A DNA stretch of 64,000 nucleotides from the NCBI GenBank assembly GCA_020072845.1, contig JAIQGF010000008.1, forward strand, positions 1 to 64,000. The letters run 5' to 3'. The DNA comes from Terriglobia bacterium. Its GTDB lineage: Bacteria; Acidobacteriota; Terriglobia; Terriglobales; Acidobacteriaceae. A model generated the notes under the pieces. The model saw only the letters and a program-made list of their open reading frames with translations, made no database searches and was not told the origin of the DNA. Positions 19,165-28,333 of the stretch are shown here, one piece after another. The position numbers were made by a program, and so were the translations under genes. Positions within the stretch are counted from its first letter, which is position 1. Every line of letters begins with the position of its first letter.

Positions 19165-21183
19165 ATGAAACGTCGCACAGCAATCGTTCTCCTCGTTATC
19201 TTCCTCGCCGCTCTCACTTACGCCCAATCGGCGCCGCCGCAATCCGTTATCAGGCCGGCCGACAACCTGGTGACCGAGGGTATTCCGCCGATTCCCGCAT
19301 CCCTCGCCGAGCAGGCCGGTCGCTATACCGAAGTGCGCAGCGCGACGGTCGCCGACTGGCACCCCGCGCGCCGCGAAATGCTGGTCCTCACCCGCTTCGG
19401 CGAGACCAACCAGGTGCACTTGGTCGGGATGCCGGGCGGCGCCCGCACTCAGCTCACCTTCTTCCCCGACCGCGTTTTCGGCGCCCGGTTCGAGCCGACC
19501 AAGGGCGACTATTTTGTTTTCCTGAAAGACATCGGCGGCGGCGAATGGTTCCAGCTCTATCGCTACGATCTGGCCTCCGGCGACATCACCCTGCTCACCG
19601 ACGGCAAATCGCGCAACCTGGGCGCACTCTTCTCCCACGCCGGCGACCGCCTGGCGTACACCTCGACCCGCCGCAACAACCAGGACACCGACGTATGGAT
19701 CATGAATCCGCTTGATCCCAAGTCCGACCGCATGCTCCTGCAACTCCAGGGTGGCGGATGGCAGCCGGCCGCGTGGTCCTTTGACGACAAGCAGGTACTG
19801 TTAGCGGAAGAGGTCTCCGCCAACGAAAGTTATCTCTGGCTGGTGGATGTTGCCGCCGGCCAGAGAAAACTGCTTACCCCCAAAGGTGGCGCCGAGAAGG
19901 TTTCCTACGGCGATGGCGCGTTCAGCAAGGACGGCCGCGGCCTCTACATCACCACCGACAAGGATTCCGAATTCCATCGCCTCGCCTACGTGGATCTTGC
20001 CTCGCTGCAGCACACCTGGCTCACCACCGACATTCCGTGGGATATCAGCAACCTCGAACTGAGCGAGGACGGCCGCACCCTGGCCTTCGTTTCCAACGAA
20101 AACGGCGCCAGCGTCCTGCACCTGCTGGACACCGCCACCCGCAAGCTGAGGCCAGCGACCAAGCTGCCGCTGGGCATCATCGGCGGCGTTCGCTGGCACA
20201 AGAACAGCCGCGATCTCGCCTTCACCATGACCTCGGCGCGCTCGCCCTCCGACGTCTATTCGCTGGACACGCAAGCGCAACCCGTGCAGCTCACTAACTG
20301 GCCTGGCCAAACCGCGACCCTGCTCAGCCGCTGGACGTACAGCGAAACCGGCGGCCTGAACACGCAGAATTTCTCCGAGCCGCAGTTGATCAAGTGGCGC
20401 AGCTTCGACGGCCGGGAAATCTCCGGCTTCCTCTACCGCCCGCCGGCGCGCTTCACTGGCAAGCGCCCGGTGATAGTCAACATTCACGGCGGCCCCGAGG
20501 GCCAGTCGCGCCCCGGCTTCATCGGCACCAACAACTACTACATCTCCGAGTTGGGCGTCGCCATGATCTTCCCTAACGTGCGCGGCTCCAGTGGCTTCGG
20601 CAAAACCTTTCTCAAGCTCGACAACGGCATGCAGCGCGACCACACCTTCAAGGACATCAATGCGCTGCTGGACTGGATTGCCGCGCAGCCCGACCTCGAC
20701 AGCAGCCGCGTCATGATCATGGGCGGCAGCTACGGCGGCCTGATGACCTACGCCATCGCCACCTTCTACAACGACCGCATCTGCTGCTCGCTGCCGGTGG
20801 TGGGCATCACCAGTCTGGTCACGTTCCTCGAACACACCGAGGCCTATCGCCGCGACCTGCGCCGGATGGAGTACGGCGACGAACGCGATCCCAAAATGCG
20901 CGAGTACATGACCGCCATCTCCGCCTTCAGCAATGCCGGCAAGATTCATAAGCCGCTGTTCGCCGTCGTCGGCAAGAACGATCCTCGCGTGCCCTACACC
21001 GAGTCGGTGCAGATGATCGAGAAGATCCGCCAGAACGGGGCCCCCGTCTGGTTCCTCATCGCCAACGACGAGGGCCACGGCTTCGCCAAGAAGAAGAACC
21101 AGCAGTTCCAGTTCTTCTCCACCATCATGTTCGTGCGAGATTTTCTGCTGGGAGAAGGGAACGCGCCGGCGACGGGAAGGTAA
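19165..21183 (+). CDS. Secreted S9 family (prolyl oligopeptidase-type) serine peptidase
   Basis: 672 residues. A Sec signal peptide (1-21, ending LTYAQ) precedes a WD40/TolB-like beta-propeller (about 60-400) and a C-terminal alpha/beta-hydrolase. The nucleophile elbow GGSYGG, Asp region KNDPRVPYTES and His in NDEGHGF give the Ser-Asp-His triad; IHGGPEGQSRPGF supplies the oxyanion hole. It is expected to hydrolyse short peptides in the periplasm or outside, perhaps for peptide scavenging. Monocistronic by spacing. Confidence 0.93.
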   Translation: MKRRTAIVLLVIFLAALTYAQSAPPQSVIRPADNLVTEGIPPIPASLAEQAGRYTEVRSATVADWHPARREMLVLTRFGETNQVHLVGMPGGARTQLTFFPDRVFGARFEPTKGDYFVFLKDIGGGEWFQLYRYDLASGDITLLTDGKSRNLGALFSHAGDRLAYTSTRRNNQDTDVWIMNPLDPKSDRMLLQLQGGGWQPAAWSFDDKQVLLAEEVSANESYLWLVDVAAGQRKLLTPKGGAEKVSYGDGAFSKDGRGLYITTDKDSEFHRLAYVDLASLQHTWLTTDIPWDISNLELSEDGRTLAFVSNENGASVLHLLDTATRKLRPATKLPLGIIGGVRWHKNSRDLAFTMTSARSPSDVYSLDTQAQPVQLTNWPGQTATLLSRWTYSETGGLNTQNFSEPQLIKWRSFDGREISGFLYRPPARFTGKRPVIVNIHGGPEGQSRPGFIGTNNYYISELGVAMIFPNVRGSSGFGKTFLKLDNGMQRDHTFKDINALLDWIAAQPDLDSSRVMIMGGSYGGLMTYAIATFYNDRICCSLPVVGITSLVTFLEHTEAYRRDLRRMEYGDERDPKMREYMTAISAFSNAGKIHKPLFAVVGKNDPRVPYTESVQMIEKIRQNGAPVWFLIANDEGHGFAKKKNQQFQFFSTIMFVRDFLLGEGNAPATGR

Positions 21184-21268
21184 CTTGTTCGCCGCCGCCG
21201 AAAGCCGAAAGCCAATGTAGGTCAATTCGCTACGCCTGCGCATCCAATATCGTCGGAGGACGTAGCCC

Positions 21269-21538
21269 ATGGCCTGCAAGCACACCGGCCAGATCAAGAT
21301 CACCACCACCGCCAAACATGTCTGCGAAGACTGCGTGAAACTCGGCGATACCTGGGTCCACCTGCGCCTCTGCCTCTCCTGCGGACACGTGGGCTGCTGC
21401 GACTCCTCTAAGAACAAGCACGCCACCCGGCACTTCAAGTCGTCGCAGCATCCGCTCATCCGCTCGATTGAACCCGGCGAATCCTGGATGTGGTGCTACG
21501 TGGACGAGATGTCGCCCGGGGAACTGGACGCCGCCTAG
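21269..21538 (+). CDS. UBP-type zinc finger protein
   Basis: 89 residues forming a single ZnF-UBP domain. Cys/His ligands are spread over CKH at the N-terminus, CEDC (19-22), CLSCGHVGCC and HATRHF..SQHPL, and SIEPGESWMWCYVD closes the domain. In eukaryotic deubiquitinases this fold binds the free C-terminal Gly-Gly of ubiquitin. Bacterial homologues are single-domain proteins of unknown function. A GGAGG ribosome site lies 8-12 nt upstream. No ubiquitin-like or E1/E2-like gene is seen nearby. Confidence 0.85.
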   Translation: MACKHTGQIKITTTAKHVCEDCVKLGDTWVHLRLCLSCGHVGCCDSSKNKHATRHFKSSQHPLIRSIEPGESWMWCYVDEMSPGELDAA

Positions 21539-21590
21539 AACTTTGCTTGCGGAGGGAACGCGAGGGCGCGTGTGCCACACGAGCGTGGCT

Positions 21591-21621
21591 CAAAATAAAA
21601 AGGCGGGCCGCAGTCCGCCTT
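21591..21621 (-). terminator. Rho-independent terminator of clpX
   Basis: On the minus strand, AAGGCGGAC pairs with GCCCGCCTT (one G-T wobble) around a 4-nt loop, followed by TTTTATTTTG. It lies 35 bp past the clpX stop codon. Confidence 0.8.
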
Positions 21622-21655
21622 CACTCTTCAATCAGAAATCTTTACGCTGGAATTG

Positions 21656-22933
21656 CTATCCTGCTTTCTCCATCACCGCGACGATCGCCAGGTCGCGCTT
21701 GTCCACCATCTCGCGCGTGACCTCGAAGTCCTTGATCCGCTTCTGGCTGGGCAGGTGATACATCAGGTCGAGCATCAGCTCTTCCAGGATCATGCGCAGC
21801 CCGCGCGCGCCCACCTTCCGGTTCAGCGCCTCGCGCGCGATGGCGTGCAGCGCGTCGTCGGTGAACTTCAGGCGCACGCTTTCGAACTCGAACAGCCGCT
21901 GGTACTGCTTGCTGATCGCGTTCCGCGGCTTGGTCAGGATTTCCACCAGCGCGCCTTCGTCCAGATCGTCCAAAATACCCACCACCGGCATGCGTCCCAC
22001 AAACTCCGGGATCAGCCCGAACTTGATCAGGTCCTGCGGTTGCGCCTGCTGCAGCAACGCGGTGTCGCGCCGCTGTGGCGGAACCGTGCCTTCCGCCTGT
22101 TGTTGCTGGTCGCTCTTGAATCCCAGGCTCTTCTTGCCGACTCGCCGCGAAACCACTTTCTCCAGCCCGACGAACGCCCCGCCGCAGATGAACAGGATGT
22201 TAGTTGTGTCCACCGGGGTGAATTCCTGGTGCGGATGCTTGCGCCCGCCCTGCGGCGGCACGTTGGCGATTGTCCCTTCCAGGATTTTCAGCAGCGCCTG
22301 CTGCACGCCTTCGCCCGAGACGTCGCGCGTGATCGACGGGTTCTCGTCCTTGCGTCCGATCTTGTCGACTTCATCGATGTAGATAATGCCGGTCTGCGCC
22401 CGGCCCACGTCGCCGTCGGCGGCCTGCAGCAGCTTGAGGATGATGTTCTCCACGTCCTCGCCGACATAGCCCGCCTCGGTCAGCGTGGTCGCGTCCACGA
22501 TGGCAAACGGCACGTCGAGCATGCGCGCCAGCGTCTGCGCCAGCAGCGTCTTGCCCGTTCCCGTCGGCCCGATCAGCAGGATGTTCGACTTCGCCAGCTC
22601 GACCTCGCTGTTGCGCTGGCGGTTCATGTGGATGCGCTTGTAGTGGTTATAGACGGCGACCGCCAGCTTTTTCTTGGTCAGGTCCTGCCCGATGACGTAT
22701 TGGTCCAGGAACGCTTTCACTTCGGCGGGCTTGGGCAGATGGTCCGGCGCCGCCGCCGCATGCGTGTCACCGCGGTCGTCTTCCAGGATGGAATTGCACA
22801 CCGCGACGCACTCGTCGCAGATGTACGCCCGCGGGTAGTCGCTGGGCGAAGAAATCAGCTTGGCGACCGCATCCTGCGATTTATGGCAGAACGAGCAGCG
22901 TAAGGTGTCCTCGGAACCTGACCGTGGTTTCAC
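21656..22933 (-). CDS. clpX: ClpX ATPase subunit of the Clp protease
   Basis: 425 residues from a GTG at 22933. An N-terminal C4 zinc finger (Cys13, 16, 39, 42) binds adaptors and substrates. The AAA+ domain has Walker A GPTGTGKT, Walker B IYIDEVDK and pore loop GYVGED; a Clp C-terminal domain with the ClpP-binding IGF loop (here [13 protein letters not shown] region) follows. I chose the GTG because AGGAG lies 7 nt upstream and it gives the standard [16 protein letters not shown] start; the frame opens 41 codons earlier without support. It unfolds substrates for ClpP, encoded just upstream. Confidence 0.97.
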   Translation of the reverse strand: MKPRSGSEDTLRCSFCHKSQDAVAKLISSPSDYPRAYICDECVAVCNSILEDDRGDTHAAAAPDHLPKPAEVKAFLDQYVIGQDLTKKKLAVAVYNHYKRIHMNRQRNSEVELAKSNILLIGPTGTGKTLLAQTLARMLDVPFAIVDATTLTEAGYVGEDVENIILKLLQAADGDVGRAQTGIIYIDEVDKIGRKDENPSITRDVSGEGVQQALLKILEGTIANVPPQGGRKHPHQEFTPVDTTNILFICGGAFVGLEKVVSRRVGKKSLGFKSDQQQQAEGTVPPQRRDTALLQQAQPQDLIKFGLIPEFVGRMPVVGILDDLDEGALVEILTKPRNAISKQYQRLFEFESVRLKFTDDALHAIAREALNRKVGARGLRMILEELMLDLMYHLPSQKRIKDFEVTREMVDKRDLAIVAVMEKAG

Positions 22934-23107
22934 TGATGTGCTCCTGACCGGGTTACGCGTCGTGCCTTCCGGGCTGCGAGTCGAAGCGCATTCCGCAACC
23001 CGGTTTCCCACAACGCGCAACCAACAACAACTGCATTGTGCACCCAATCGCTGCACATTACCTTGTGACCGTCGTCACGGAGGGGTGTGCCCGCGGATAC
23101 TCCCCCC

Positions 23108-23695
23108 TCACCGCGGCCGGTAAATGATGTCGTCGATGAGGCCGTACTCCTTGCCCTGTTCGGCATTCATGATGAAATCGCGCTCCACGTCCTTTTCCAC
23201 CTTTTCCAGCTTCTGCCCGGTGTGCTTGGCCATGATCTGGTTCAGCAACTCCCGCATGCGAAGGATTTCGCGGGCATGGATGTCGATGTCGGTCGCCTGC
23301 CCGGAAAGTCCGCCCATGATGTGCGGCTGGTGGATCAGGATGCGTGAGTTGGGCAGCGCGAAGCGCTTCTTCGCCGCTCCCGCCGCCAGCAGCACCGCCG
23401 CCATCGACGCCGCCTGCCCGATGCAGATGGTCATCACGTCCGGCTTGATGTACTGCATGGTGTCGTAGATCGCCATGCCCGACGTGATCGACCCCCCCGG
23501 CGAGTTGATATAGAGCTGGATGTCCTTCTCCGGGTCCTCCGCCGCCAGGAACAGCAACTGCGCGATCACCAGGTTGGCGACGTTGTCGTCAATCGGCGTC
23601 CCGATAAAAATAATATTGTCGCGCAACAGCCGACTGTAGATGTCGTAGGCGCGCTCGCCCCGGCCGGTCTGCTCGATCACCATGGGAACTAGCAT
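23108..23695 (-). CDS. clpP: ATP-dependent Clp protease proteolytic subunit ClpP
   Basis: 195 residues, the standard size. The catalytic triad is Ser97 (GQAASMA), His122 (LIHQP) and Asp173 (VERDF). [10 protein letters not shown] is the conserved strand and substrate groove. It forms the tetradecameric chamber fed by ClpX. The ATG is preceded by AAGGAG. It lies 81 bp downstream of trigger factor and 174 bp upstream of clpX, the classical tig-clpP-clpX order. Confidence 0.98.
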   Translation of the reverse strand: MLVPMVIEQTGRGERAYDIYSRLLRDNIIFIGTPIDDNVANLVIAQLLFLAAEDPEKDIQLYINSPGGSITSGMAIYDTMQYIKPDVMTICIGQAASMAAVLLAAGAAKKRFALPNSRILIHQPHIMGGLSGQATDIDIHAREILRMRELLNQIMAKHTGQKLEKVEKDVERDFIMNAEQGKEYGLIDDIIYRPR

Positions 23696-23776
23696 GAAAT
23701 ATGACTCCTTCTGTGCCCGACACGTTGGCCCCGAACAACCGTGCGCTTGGCTGGGGAGGACCGAAAACAGGCCCGC

Positions 23777-25096
23777 CTAGGCCGGCCTGCGGTAAAGATA
23801 ATCGAGGGCTTTGTCGTTGCGCAGTCTATTCCGGATTCTATCCAGCGCGCCCTCACGCGTCAATCGAGCCCGGACCGCATCCGCCGTTTGTTTTGTCTGC
23901 GCAGCCAGCGCCTGCACTTCGTGGTCAATCTCCTCGTCGCTGACCTCAATGTGCTCGGCGTCGGCGATCTTGTCGAGCAGCAGCGATGCCTTCACCTCGC
24001 GCTCGGCGGCCTCCTTCTGCCCGGCGCGCAGGCGGTTGAAGTCCATCTTCTTCATGTCTTCGGAGCGCATGCCCTGGGCCGCCAGCGCCCGCAGTCCGCG
24101 CTCCAGCCGGATGTCAACCTGGCGGTCCACCAGCGCCTCGGGCACCGGGAAATCGTGCCGCTTGACCAGCTCGTCCAGGATCTTTTCCTTGCCCTCGCGC
24201 TCGGCGGCGTGCTGCTTTTCGTGTTCCAGGCCCTCGCGGATCTTTTGCTTCAGCTCGTCGAGGCTGTTGATTTCGCCGCCCAGTTCCTTGGCGAAATCGT
24301 CGTTCAGCTCCGGCAGGTGCTTCTGCTTGATCGCCTTCAGCGCAAGCGTGTACTCAAACGTCGTGCCCGCCAGCCGCTGGTCGGTAAAATCCGCCGGATA
24401 CGAGACCTCGAAGGTCCGCTGCTCCCCGGGACGCGTGCCGCGCAGGTTGTCGGAGAACTCGCGCACCGTGTTCGCGCCGCCAACTTCCACCATGACGTCG
24501 TCCACCTTCACCGGCTTCGCCGCCCCGCCAGGCGCAACATCGGCGCGTGCCGGGGCGCTTTCTGTCGACCCCGCGGGCTTGGGAATGCCTTCCAGCGACA
24601 CTTGCGCGTAGTCGCCGTTCTCGATCGCCCGGTCCTCGATCGCGGTGTACGTCGCCTGCTGCTCGCGCAGGCGGCCCAGTTGCTCCTCCACTTCCTGATC
24701 GGTGACTGCGGTATCCGGTTTCTCGACCGTCAACTCGTGGTAGCCGGAGACTTCGATTTCAGGAAGAACTTCGAAAGACGCCTTGAAGCGCAGCGGCTCG
24801 CCATCGGCGATGTGCAAATCGGTGACCCGCGGCTGCGACACCGGCACCAGCTTCTGCTCCTTCGCCTCCTGCTGGAAATAGCGGGGAATGAGCGACTCCA
24901 CCACCTCGCTCTTGATCTCCTCGGCAAAGCGCTGCTTGATCACCGTGGACGGCACCTTGCCGCGGCGGAATCCCGGCAGGCGGGCGACCTTCTGCATCTT
25001 CTGGATCACTTTTTCGGTTTCACGGGAGACGATGTCGGCGGGAATTTCGACCTGAATCTCGCGGCGGGTGGCGGTGTTGGTCTCGGTTGGGCTCAA
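23777..25096 (-). CDS. tig: Trigger factor (ribosome-associated chaperone)
   Basis: 439 residues. The N-terminal ribosome-binding domain includes the signature LPGFRRGKVP. The PPIase (FKBP-like) middle domain (about 150-245) contains GDYAQVSLEG and an unusual Ala/Pro-rich insert (KPAGSTESAPARADVAPGG). The C-terminal helical arms end with LDYLYRRPA. It binds nascent chains near the exit tunnel. It heads the tig-clpP-clpX cluster. Confidence 0.96.
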   Translation of the reverse strand: MSPTETNTATRREIQVEIPADIVSRETEKVIQKMQKVARLPGFRRGKVPSTVIKQRFAEEIKSEVVESLIPRYFQQEAKEQKLVPVSQPRVTDLHIADGEPLRFKASFEVLPEIEVSGYHELTVEKPDTAVTDQEVEEQLGRLREQQATYTAIEDRAIENGDYAQVSLEGIPKPAGSTESAPARADVAPGGAAKPVKVDDVMVEVGGANTVREFSDNLRGTRPGEQRTFEVSYPADFTDQRLAGTTFEYTLALKAIKQKHLPELNDDFAKELGGEINSLDELKQKIREGLEHEKQHAAEREGKEKILDELVKRHDFPVPEALVDRQVDIRLERGLRALAAQGMRSEDMKKMDFNRLRAGQKEAAEREVKASLLLDKIADAEHIEVSDEEIDHEVQALAAQTKQTADAVRARLTREGALDRIRNRLRNDKALDYLYRRPA

Positions 25097-25231
25097 GCGA
25101 TGTGTTGTTCCTGTACAGAAATCGTCGGATAGAGGTACGACAACCTATTGAATATAAGGCGCGGAGCGCGGGCGGTCAAACGGGGGGAGAGTTGCGAGTT
25201 GTGAGTTGCGGCCACCCGACAATCGCCACAA

Positions 25232-27541
25232 TCAGCTCTGCTGCTCGCTCCGCCACGCGTCGAGTTGCTCGCGCACCATGGCGGCGTGGGGCTCTTCGAT
25301 CTCTTCACAGATACTCAACGCTGCTTCAGCGCGGGCGATGGCCTGCCCGCGCTCACCCAATTTGTCGAGAGCCAGAGCCATGTTCCAAAGCGCGTTTGCT
25401 TCACCGCGCCGGTCACCGATCTCGCGCGCGATCTGCAGGTGCTGCTCGGAGTACTCGATGGCGCGGCGGGGCTCGCCCAAATTGCGGTAGGCAATTCCCA
25501 AGTTGCCCAGGTCCTGCCCTTCGCCCCGCCGATCGCCGATCTTGCGCGCAATCGCTAGAGCTTGTTCGTGATACCGGATTGCGCGGCGGGGCTCGCCCAA
25601 ATCCGAGTAGGCAAGGCCCAGGTTGCCCAGCGCAATGCCTTCGCCGCGCTGGCCACCGATCTCGCGGTAAATCGCCAGAGCTTGTTCGTGGTACTCGATG
25701 GCGCGGCGGGTCTCACCCAAGTGAGTGTAGGCAGTCCCCAGACAGCCCAGCGCACTGCCTTCGCCGCGCCGGTCACCGATCTCGCGGTTAATGGCCAGAG
25801 CTTGTTCGTAGTACTCGATGGCGCGGCGGGGCTCGCCCAAATTGCGGTAGGCAATTCCCAGGTTGCCCAGCGCAGCGCCTTCGCCACGCCGGTCGCCAAT
25901 CTCGCGGTCAATGACCAGAACTTGCTCGTAGTACCCGATGGCGAGGCGGGTCTCGCCCAAATTGCAGTAGGCGGTCCCCAGACCGCCCAGCACACTGCCT
26001 TCGCCGCGCCGGTCTCCAATCTCACGGGTAATGGCCAGAGCTTGTTCGTGATACTGGATGGCGCGGCGGGTCTCGCCCAAATCCAAGTAGGCATTGCCCA
26101 GGTTGCCCAGGTGCACAGCCTCCGCCAAGCGGTCCTTCAACCGCCGGGCGGCGCCCAGCGCTGCTTCCAGCCAGCGGACTTGTTCCCGCGCATGTTGGCG
26201 CAGACTCAGACAGTACGCACCTGCGTCCGGATACATGTTGCACAGCTTTGCGGCTAGTTCGTCCTCCTCCGCCTGCGCTGCCGCCCAACCCTGCCCCGCC
26301 CTTATGTTTCCCCACTCCACCTCAAACAACACCAGCCCCTTCTTCAGCGACTCCCCACCCTGCAGATACAGTTTGTCGGCGGCGTCGGTCACCGTGAGGT
26401 AATGTGCCGCGTGCCGCCCTTGCGCCACCGTCCGCTCCGTGCCGTTTAACCGCGCGTCGGCAAACAGTCGCACCAGATCGTGCAGCCGGTAGCGGCCAGC
26501 ACTGAACTCCACCAGACTGTAGTGCAGTAGCTGCCCCAGCGCCTCCCGCCCCGGATCCTCCTCCACCTTCCAGACCGCTGCCGCCCCCGTCACCGCCCAG
26601 GTGTCCGCAAAAACCGCCAGCGCGCAGAACCGCTGCTGCAGCTCCGCCCCCAGCAACTCGTAGCTCAAACCCAGCGAGGCCTCCGTCGCCGTTAGCTTCA
26701 GCCGTTCCCTGGCATCCGCCAGCTTGCGGGCGTAGGCCACCGGCTCCAGATCAACCTGTACCGCCAACGCACTGCCCACCGTCCGCAGCGCCAGCGGCAG
26801 GTAACCGCAAAGCTGCGCCAGTCGAGCCGTCACCTCGTCCTTCTCCTGCTTGAGCCGAGATGCAATGCGCACCAGCAGCGCTATGGCATCGGCGGGCGGC
26901 AGCGTGTCCAGATTCTTCGCCATCAGTCCCGGCACCACGAAGTGCTGCCGCGAGGTCACCAGCAGCAGGCAGCCCGGCGGCGGCAGCAGCGGCGCCACCT
27001 GTTGCGCATCCTTGGCGTTGTCCATCAGCAGCAGGGCCTTCTGATTGTGCAGCACCGAGCGGTACAGGCCGCCTAATTCGCCCTCATCTTCGGGAAGTTT
27101 CGCCGTGGGATGGTAGGCGCGAATGATGTGCGCCATCGCCTCGGCGGGAGTGAGAGGTTTGTCCGTTACACCCTTCAGGTCGAGATAGAACTGCGCATCC
27201 GGGTAGCGCGGCGTCAGCTGCTCGGCCAGTTTCAGCGCCAGCGCGGTCTTGCCCACCCCACCCAGCCCTTGCAGGCCGGAGATGCTGACCCCTCCCTGCT
27301 CCACCGCCGTCAGCAGTTTCGTGAGTTCCTGCCCACGTCCGGTGAAGTCCCCCGGCGGCGAAGGCAACTGGTGCAGAGCCGACACGACCGGAGCGGCAGC
27401 TTCGATGATTATCTTGTCGCGACGGACAATGTCGCCCTGGGCTTGGACATGGTCGTGACCGACAACATCGTGGGCCTGAACCTGGCCGCCGCCGATGTTG
27501 ACGCCCCCGGACTGGCCGTCGTTTCTTTTGTCGGACTCCAT
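25232..27541 (-). CDS. STAND/NB-ARC ATPase with near-identical TPRs and an N-terminal Gly-rich motif
   Basis: 769 residues. The N-terminal 45 residues hold GQSGGVNIGGG (9-19) and two copies of a D(V/I)V-x-x-D motif (HDVVGHD, GDIVRRD). An NB-ARC domain follows: Walker A GLGGVGKT (92-99), Walker B LLLMDN, sensor LVTSR (194-198) and GYLPLAL; then a winged-helix segment (LHDLVRLFAD) and a linker. From about 470 there are at least seven 40-residue TPRs, six almost identical. STAND proteins use TPRs to sense ligands and oligomerise. The upstream 132-residue protein has the same N-terminal motif, suggesting it is the signalling partner. Probable immune or cell-death sensor; an SARP-like regulator is less likely, as no DNA-binding domain precedes NB-ARC. 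Confidence 0.9.
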   Translation of the reverse strand: MESDKRNDGQSGGVNIGGGQVQAHDVVGHDHVQAQGDIVRRDKIIIEAAAPVVSALHQLPSPPGDFTGRGQELTKLLTAVEQGGVSISGLQGLGGVGKTALALKLAEQLTPRYPDAQFYLDLKGVTDKPLTPAEAMAHIIRAYHPTAKLPEDEGELGGLYRSVLHNQKALLLMDNAKDAQQVAPLLPPPGCLLLVTSRQHFVVPGLMAKNLDTLPPADAIALLVRIASRLKQEKDEVTARLAQLCGYLPLALRTVGSALAVQVDLEPVAYARKLADARERLKLTATEASLGLSYELLGAELQQRFCALAVFADTWAVTGAAAVWKVEEDPGREALGQLLHYSLVEFSAGRYRLHDLVRLFADARLNGTERTVAQGRHAAHYLTVTDAADKLYLQGGESLKKGLVLFEVEWGNIRAGQGWAAAQAEEDELAAKLCNMYPDAGAYCLSLRQHAREQVRWLEAALGAARRLKDRLAEAVHLGNLGNAYLDLGETRRAIQYHEQALAITREIGDRRGEGSVLGGLGTAYCNLGETRLAIGYYEQVLVIDREIGDRRGEGAALGNLGIAYRNLGEPRRAIEYYEQALAINREIGDRRGEGSALGCLGTAYTHLGETRRAIEYHEQALAIYREIGGQRGEGIALGNLGLAYSDLGEPRRAIRYHEQALAIARKIGDRRGEGQDLGNLGIAYRNLGEPRRAIEYSEQHLQIAREIGDRRGEANALWNMALALDKLGERGQAIARAEAALSICEEIEEPHAAMVREQLDAWRSEQQS
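25401..26130 (-). repeat. 120-bp tandem repeat encoding TPRs
   Basis: The block with GCGCGGCGGG recurs at 25461, 25581, 25701, 25821, 25941 (one change) and 26061, an exact 120-bp period. Copies are highly alike at DNA level, implying recent expansion or gene conversion. They encode 40-residue TPRs in frame, so copy number can change without breaking the gene. Confidence 0.92.
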
Positions 27542-27627
27542 TCGGTCCCCTCTGCTCTGACAGCGAGTATTGGTTATCGCGGCCTAATGTCTAGCGTTGC
27601 ACGAACGCAATGGCCGATGTGGGGGGC

Positions 27628-28026
27628 CTACTTACCCTGAATCTCATTTATGACAAACTTGGTGACAGGACCGGCAATCGCACCGAGGACTGGAGTAGCA
27701 AAGGCGCTAACCACACCGCTCACTGCTGCCGGAACAAGCTTAACCAGACCGTCTACCAATTTGGCAACGACACTGTCGTCGGCTTTCTTCCCCTTGGATG
27801 TTTCGGCCTTCAGTGCTTCCAATTGTTTGACAGCTTCGTTCTGCTTCTCGGGGGGTCCCGTTCGAATAGCTTCCATGACTGGGTGGAAAATCTGATCGAG
27901 CTGCGCCTGGGAAATTTCTGTGCCTACGATTTTGTCGCACCCAACTATATCTCCCCCGACGGTGACGCTCCCGCCGCTGATGTTAACTCCCCCGCTTTGT
28001 CCTTCTGTTCTCTTCTCGTCGTTCAT
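27628..28026 (-). CDS. Small putative effector sharing its N-terminal motif with the STAND protein
   Basis: 132 residues. Residues 9-31 (GQSGGVNI at 9-16, then SVTVGGDIVG, D31) match residues 9-30 of the downstream STAND protein in register. A charged helical middle (about 40-85) follows. The C-terminus (about 90-127) is Ala/Gly/Val-rich and amphipathic to hydrophobic (LVPAAVSGVVSAFATPVLG, then AIAGPVTKFV), suggesting membrane insertion or oligomerisation. It lies 86 bp upstream of the STAND gene on the same strand. I recognise no named family. The Gly-rich beta-type motif resembles short amyloid-like or beta-solenoid signalling motifs that link NLR-type sensors to effectors; that function is inferred. 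Confidence 0.8.
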   Translation of the reverse strand: MNDEKRTEGQSGGVNISGGSVTVGGDIVGCDKIVGTEISQAQLDQIFHPVMEAIRTGPPEKQNEAVKQLEALKAETSKGKKADDSVVAKLVDGLVKLVPAAVSGVVSAFATPVLGAIAGPVTKFVINEIQGK

Positions 28027-28181
28027 TTTATTCTCCGTATTCCAGAGCTGGAATCGATAACCGCCAACCGAAAACCGGCTGCGCTGGCCTCCGGTTGGTC
28101 AGCCGTGTCAGGCTCCGCGGTGCTGGCTGCTGCCGCGACACAATAACAAGGGCCAGTGCGGGTCAGCACAAAAATTTGATC

Positions 28182-28199
28182 TGTTCCGAATTCGGAACA
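28182..28199. promoter_or_regulatory. Perfect 18-bp palindrome, candidate operator of the STAND locus
   Basis: TGTTCCGAATTCGGAACA is a perfect palindrome 156 bp upstream of the small effector gene and 135 bp upstream of the divergent monooxygenase-like gene. It lies in a 307-bp spacer (28027-28333) that otherwise holds no gene. Just downstream on the minus strand a weak promoter-like pair (TTGTGC, 17 bp, TGTTAT) can be read. The symmetry suggests a dimeric repressor site; the regulator is unknown. Confidence 0.55.
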
Positions 28200-28333
28200 C
28201 GTGGCGACATTCGGCCTTCGACAGGCGCGTGCACTCTTTTGCCGGCTGGCAATATGCAGACGGGCACCGCGCGGATTATTGCTTCGCGTCACCCCGCTGT
28301 GTTAAATGCTGCCCAAAATAGGGCAGGTGCGGA

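Noticed and set aside
19801-21459. Minus-strand open frame of 552 codons
   Set aside because: It is antisense to the S9 peptidase and the UBP zinc-finger gene, with no domain of its own.
25401-26130. Regular 120-bp repeats resembling an array such as CRISPR
   Set aside because: Repeats are adjacent without unique spacers, maintain an open frame and encode TPRs.
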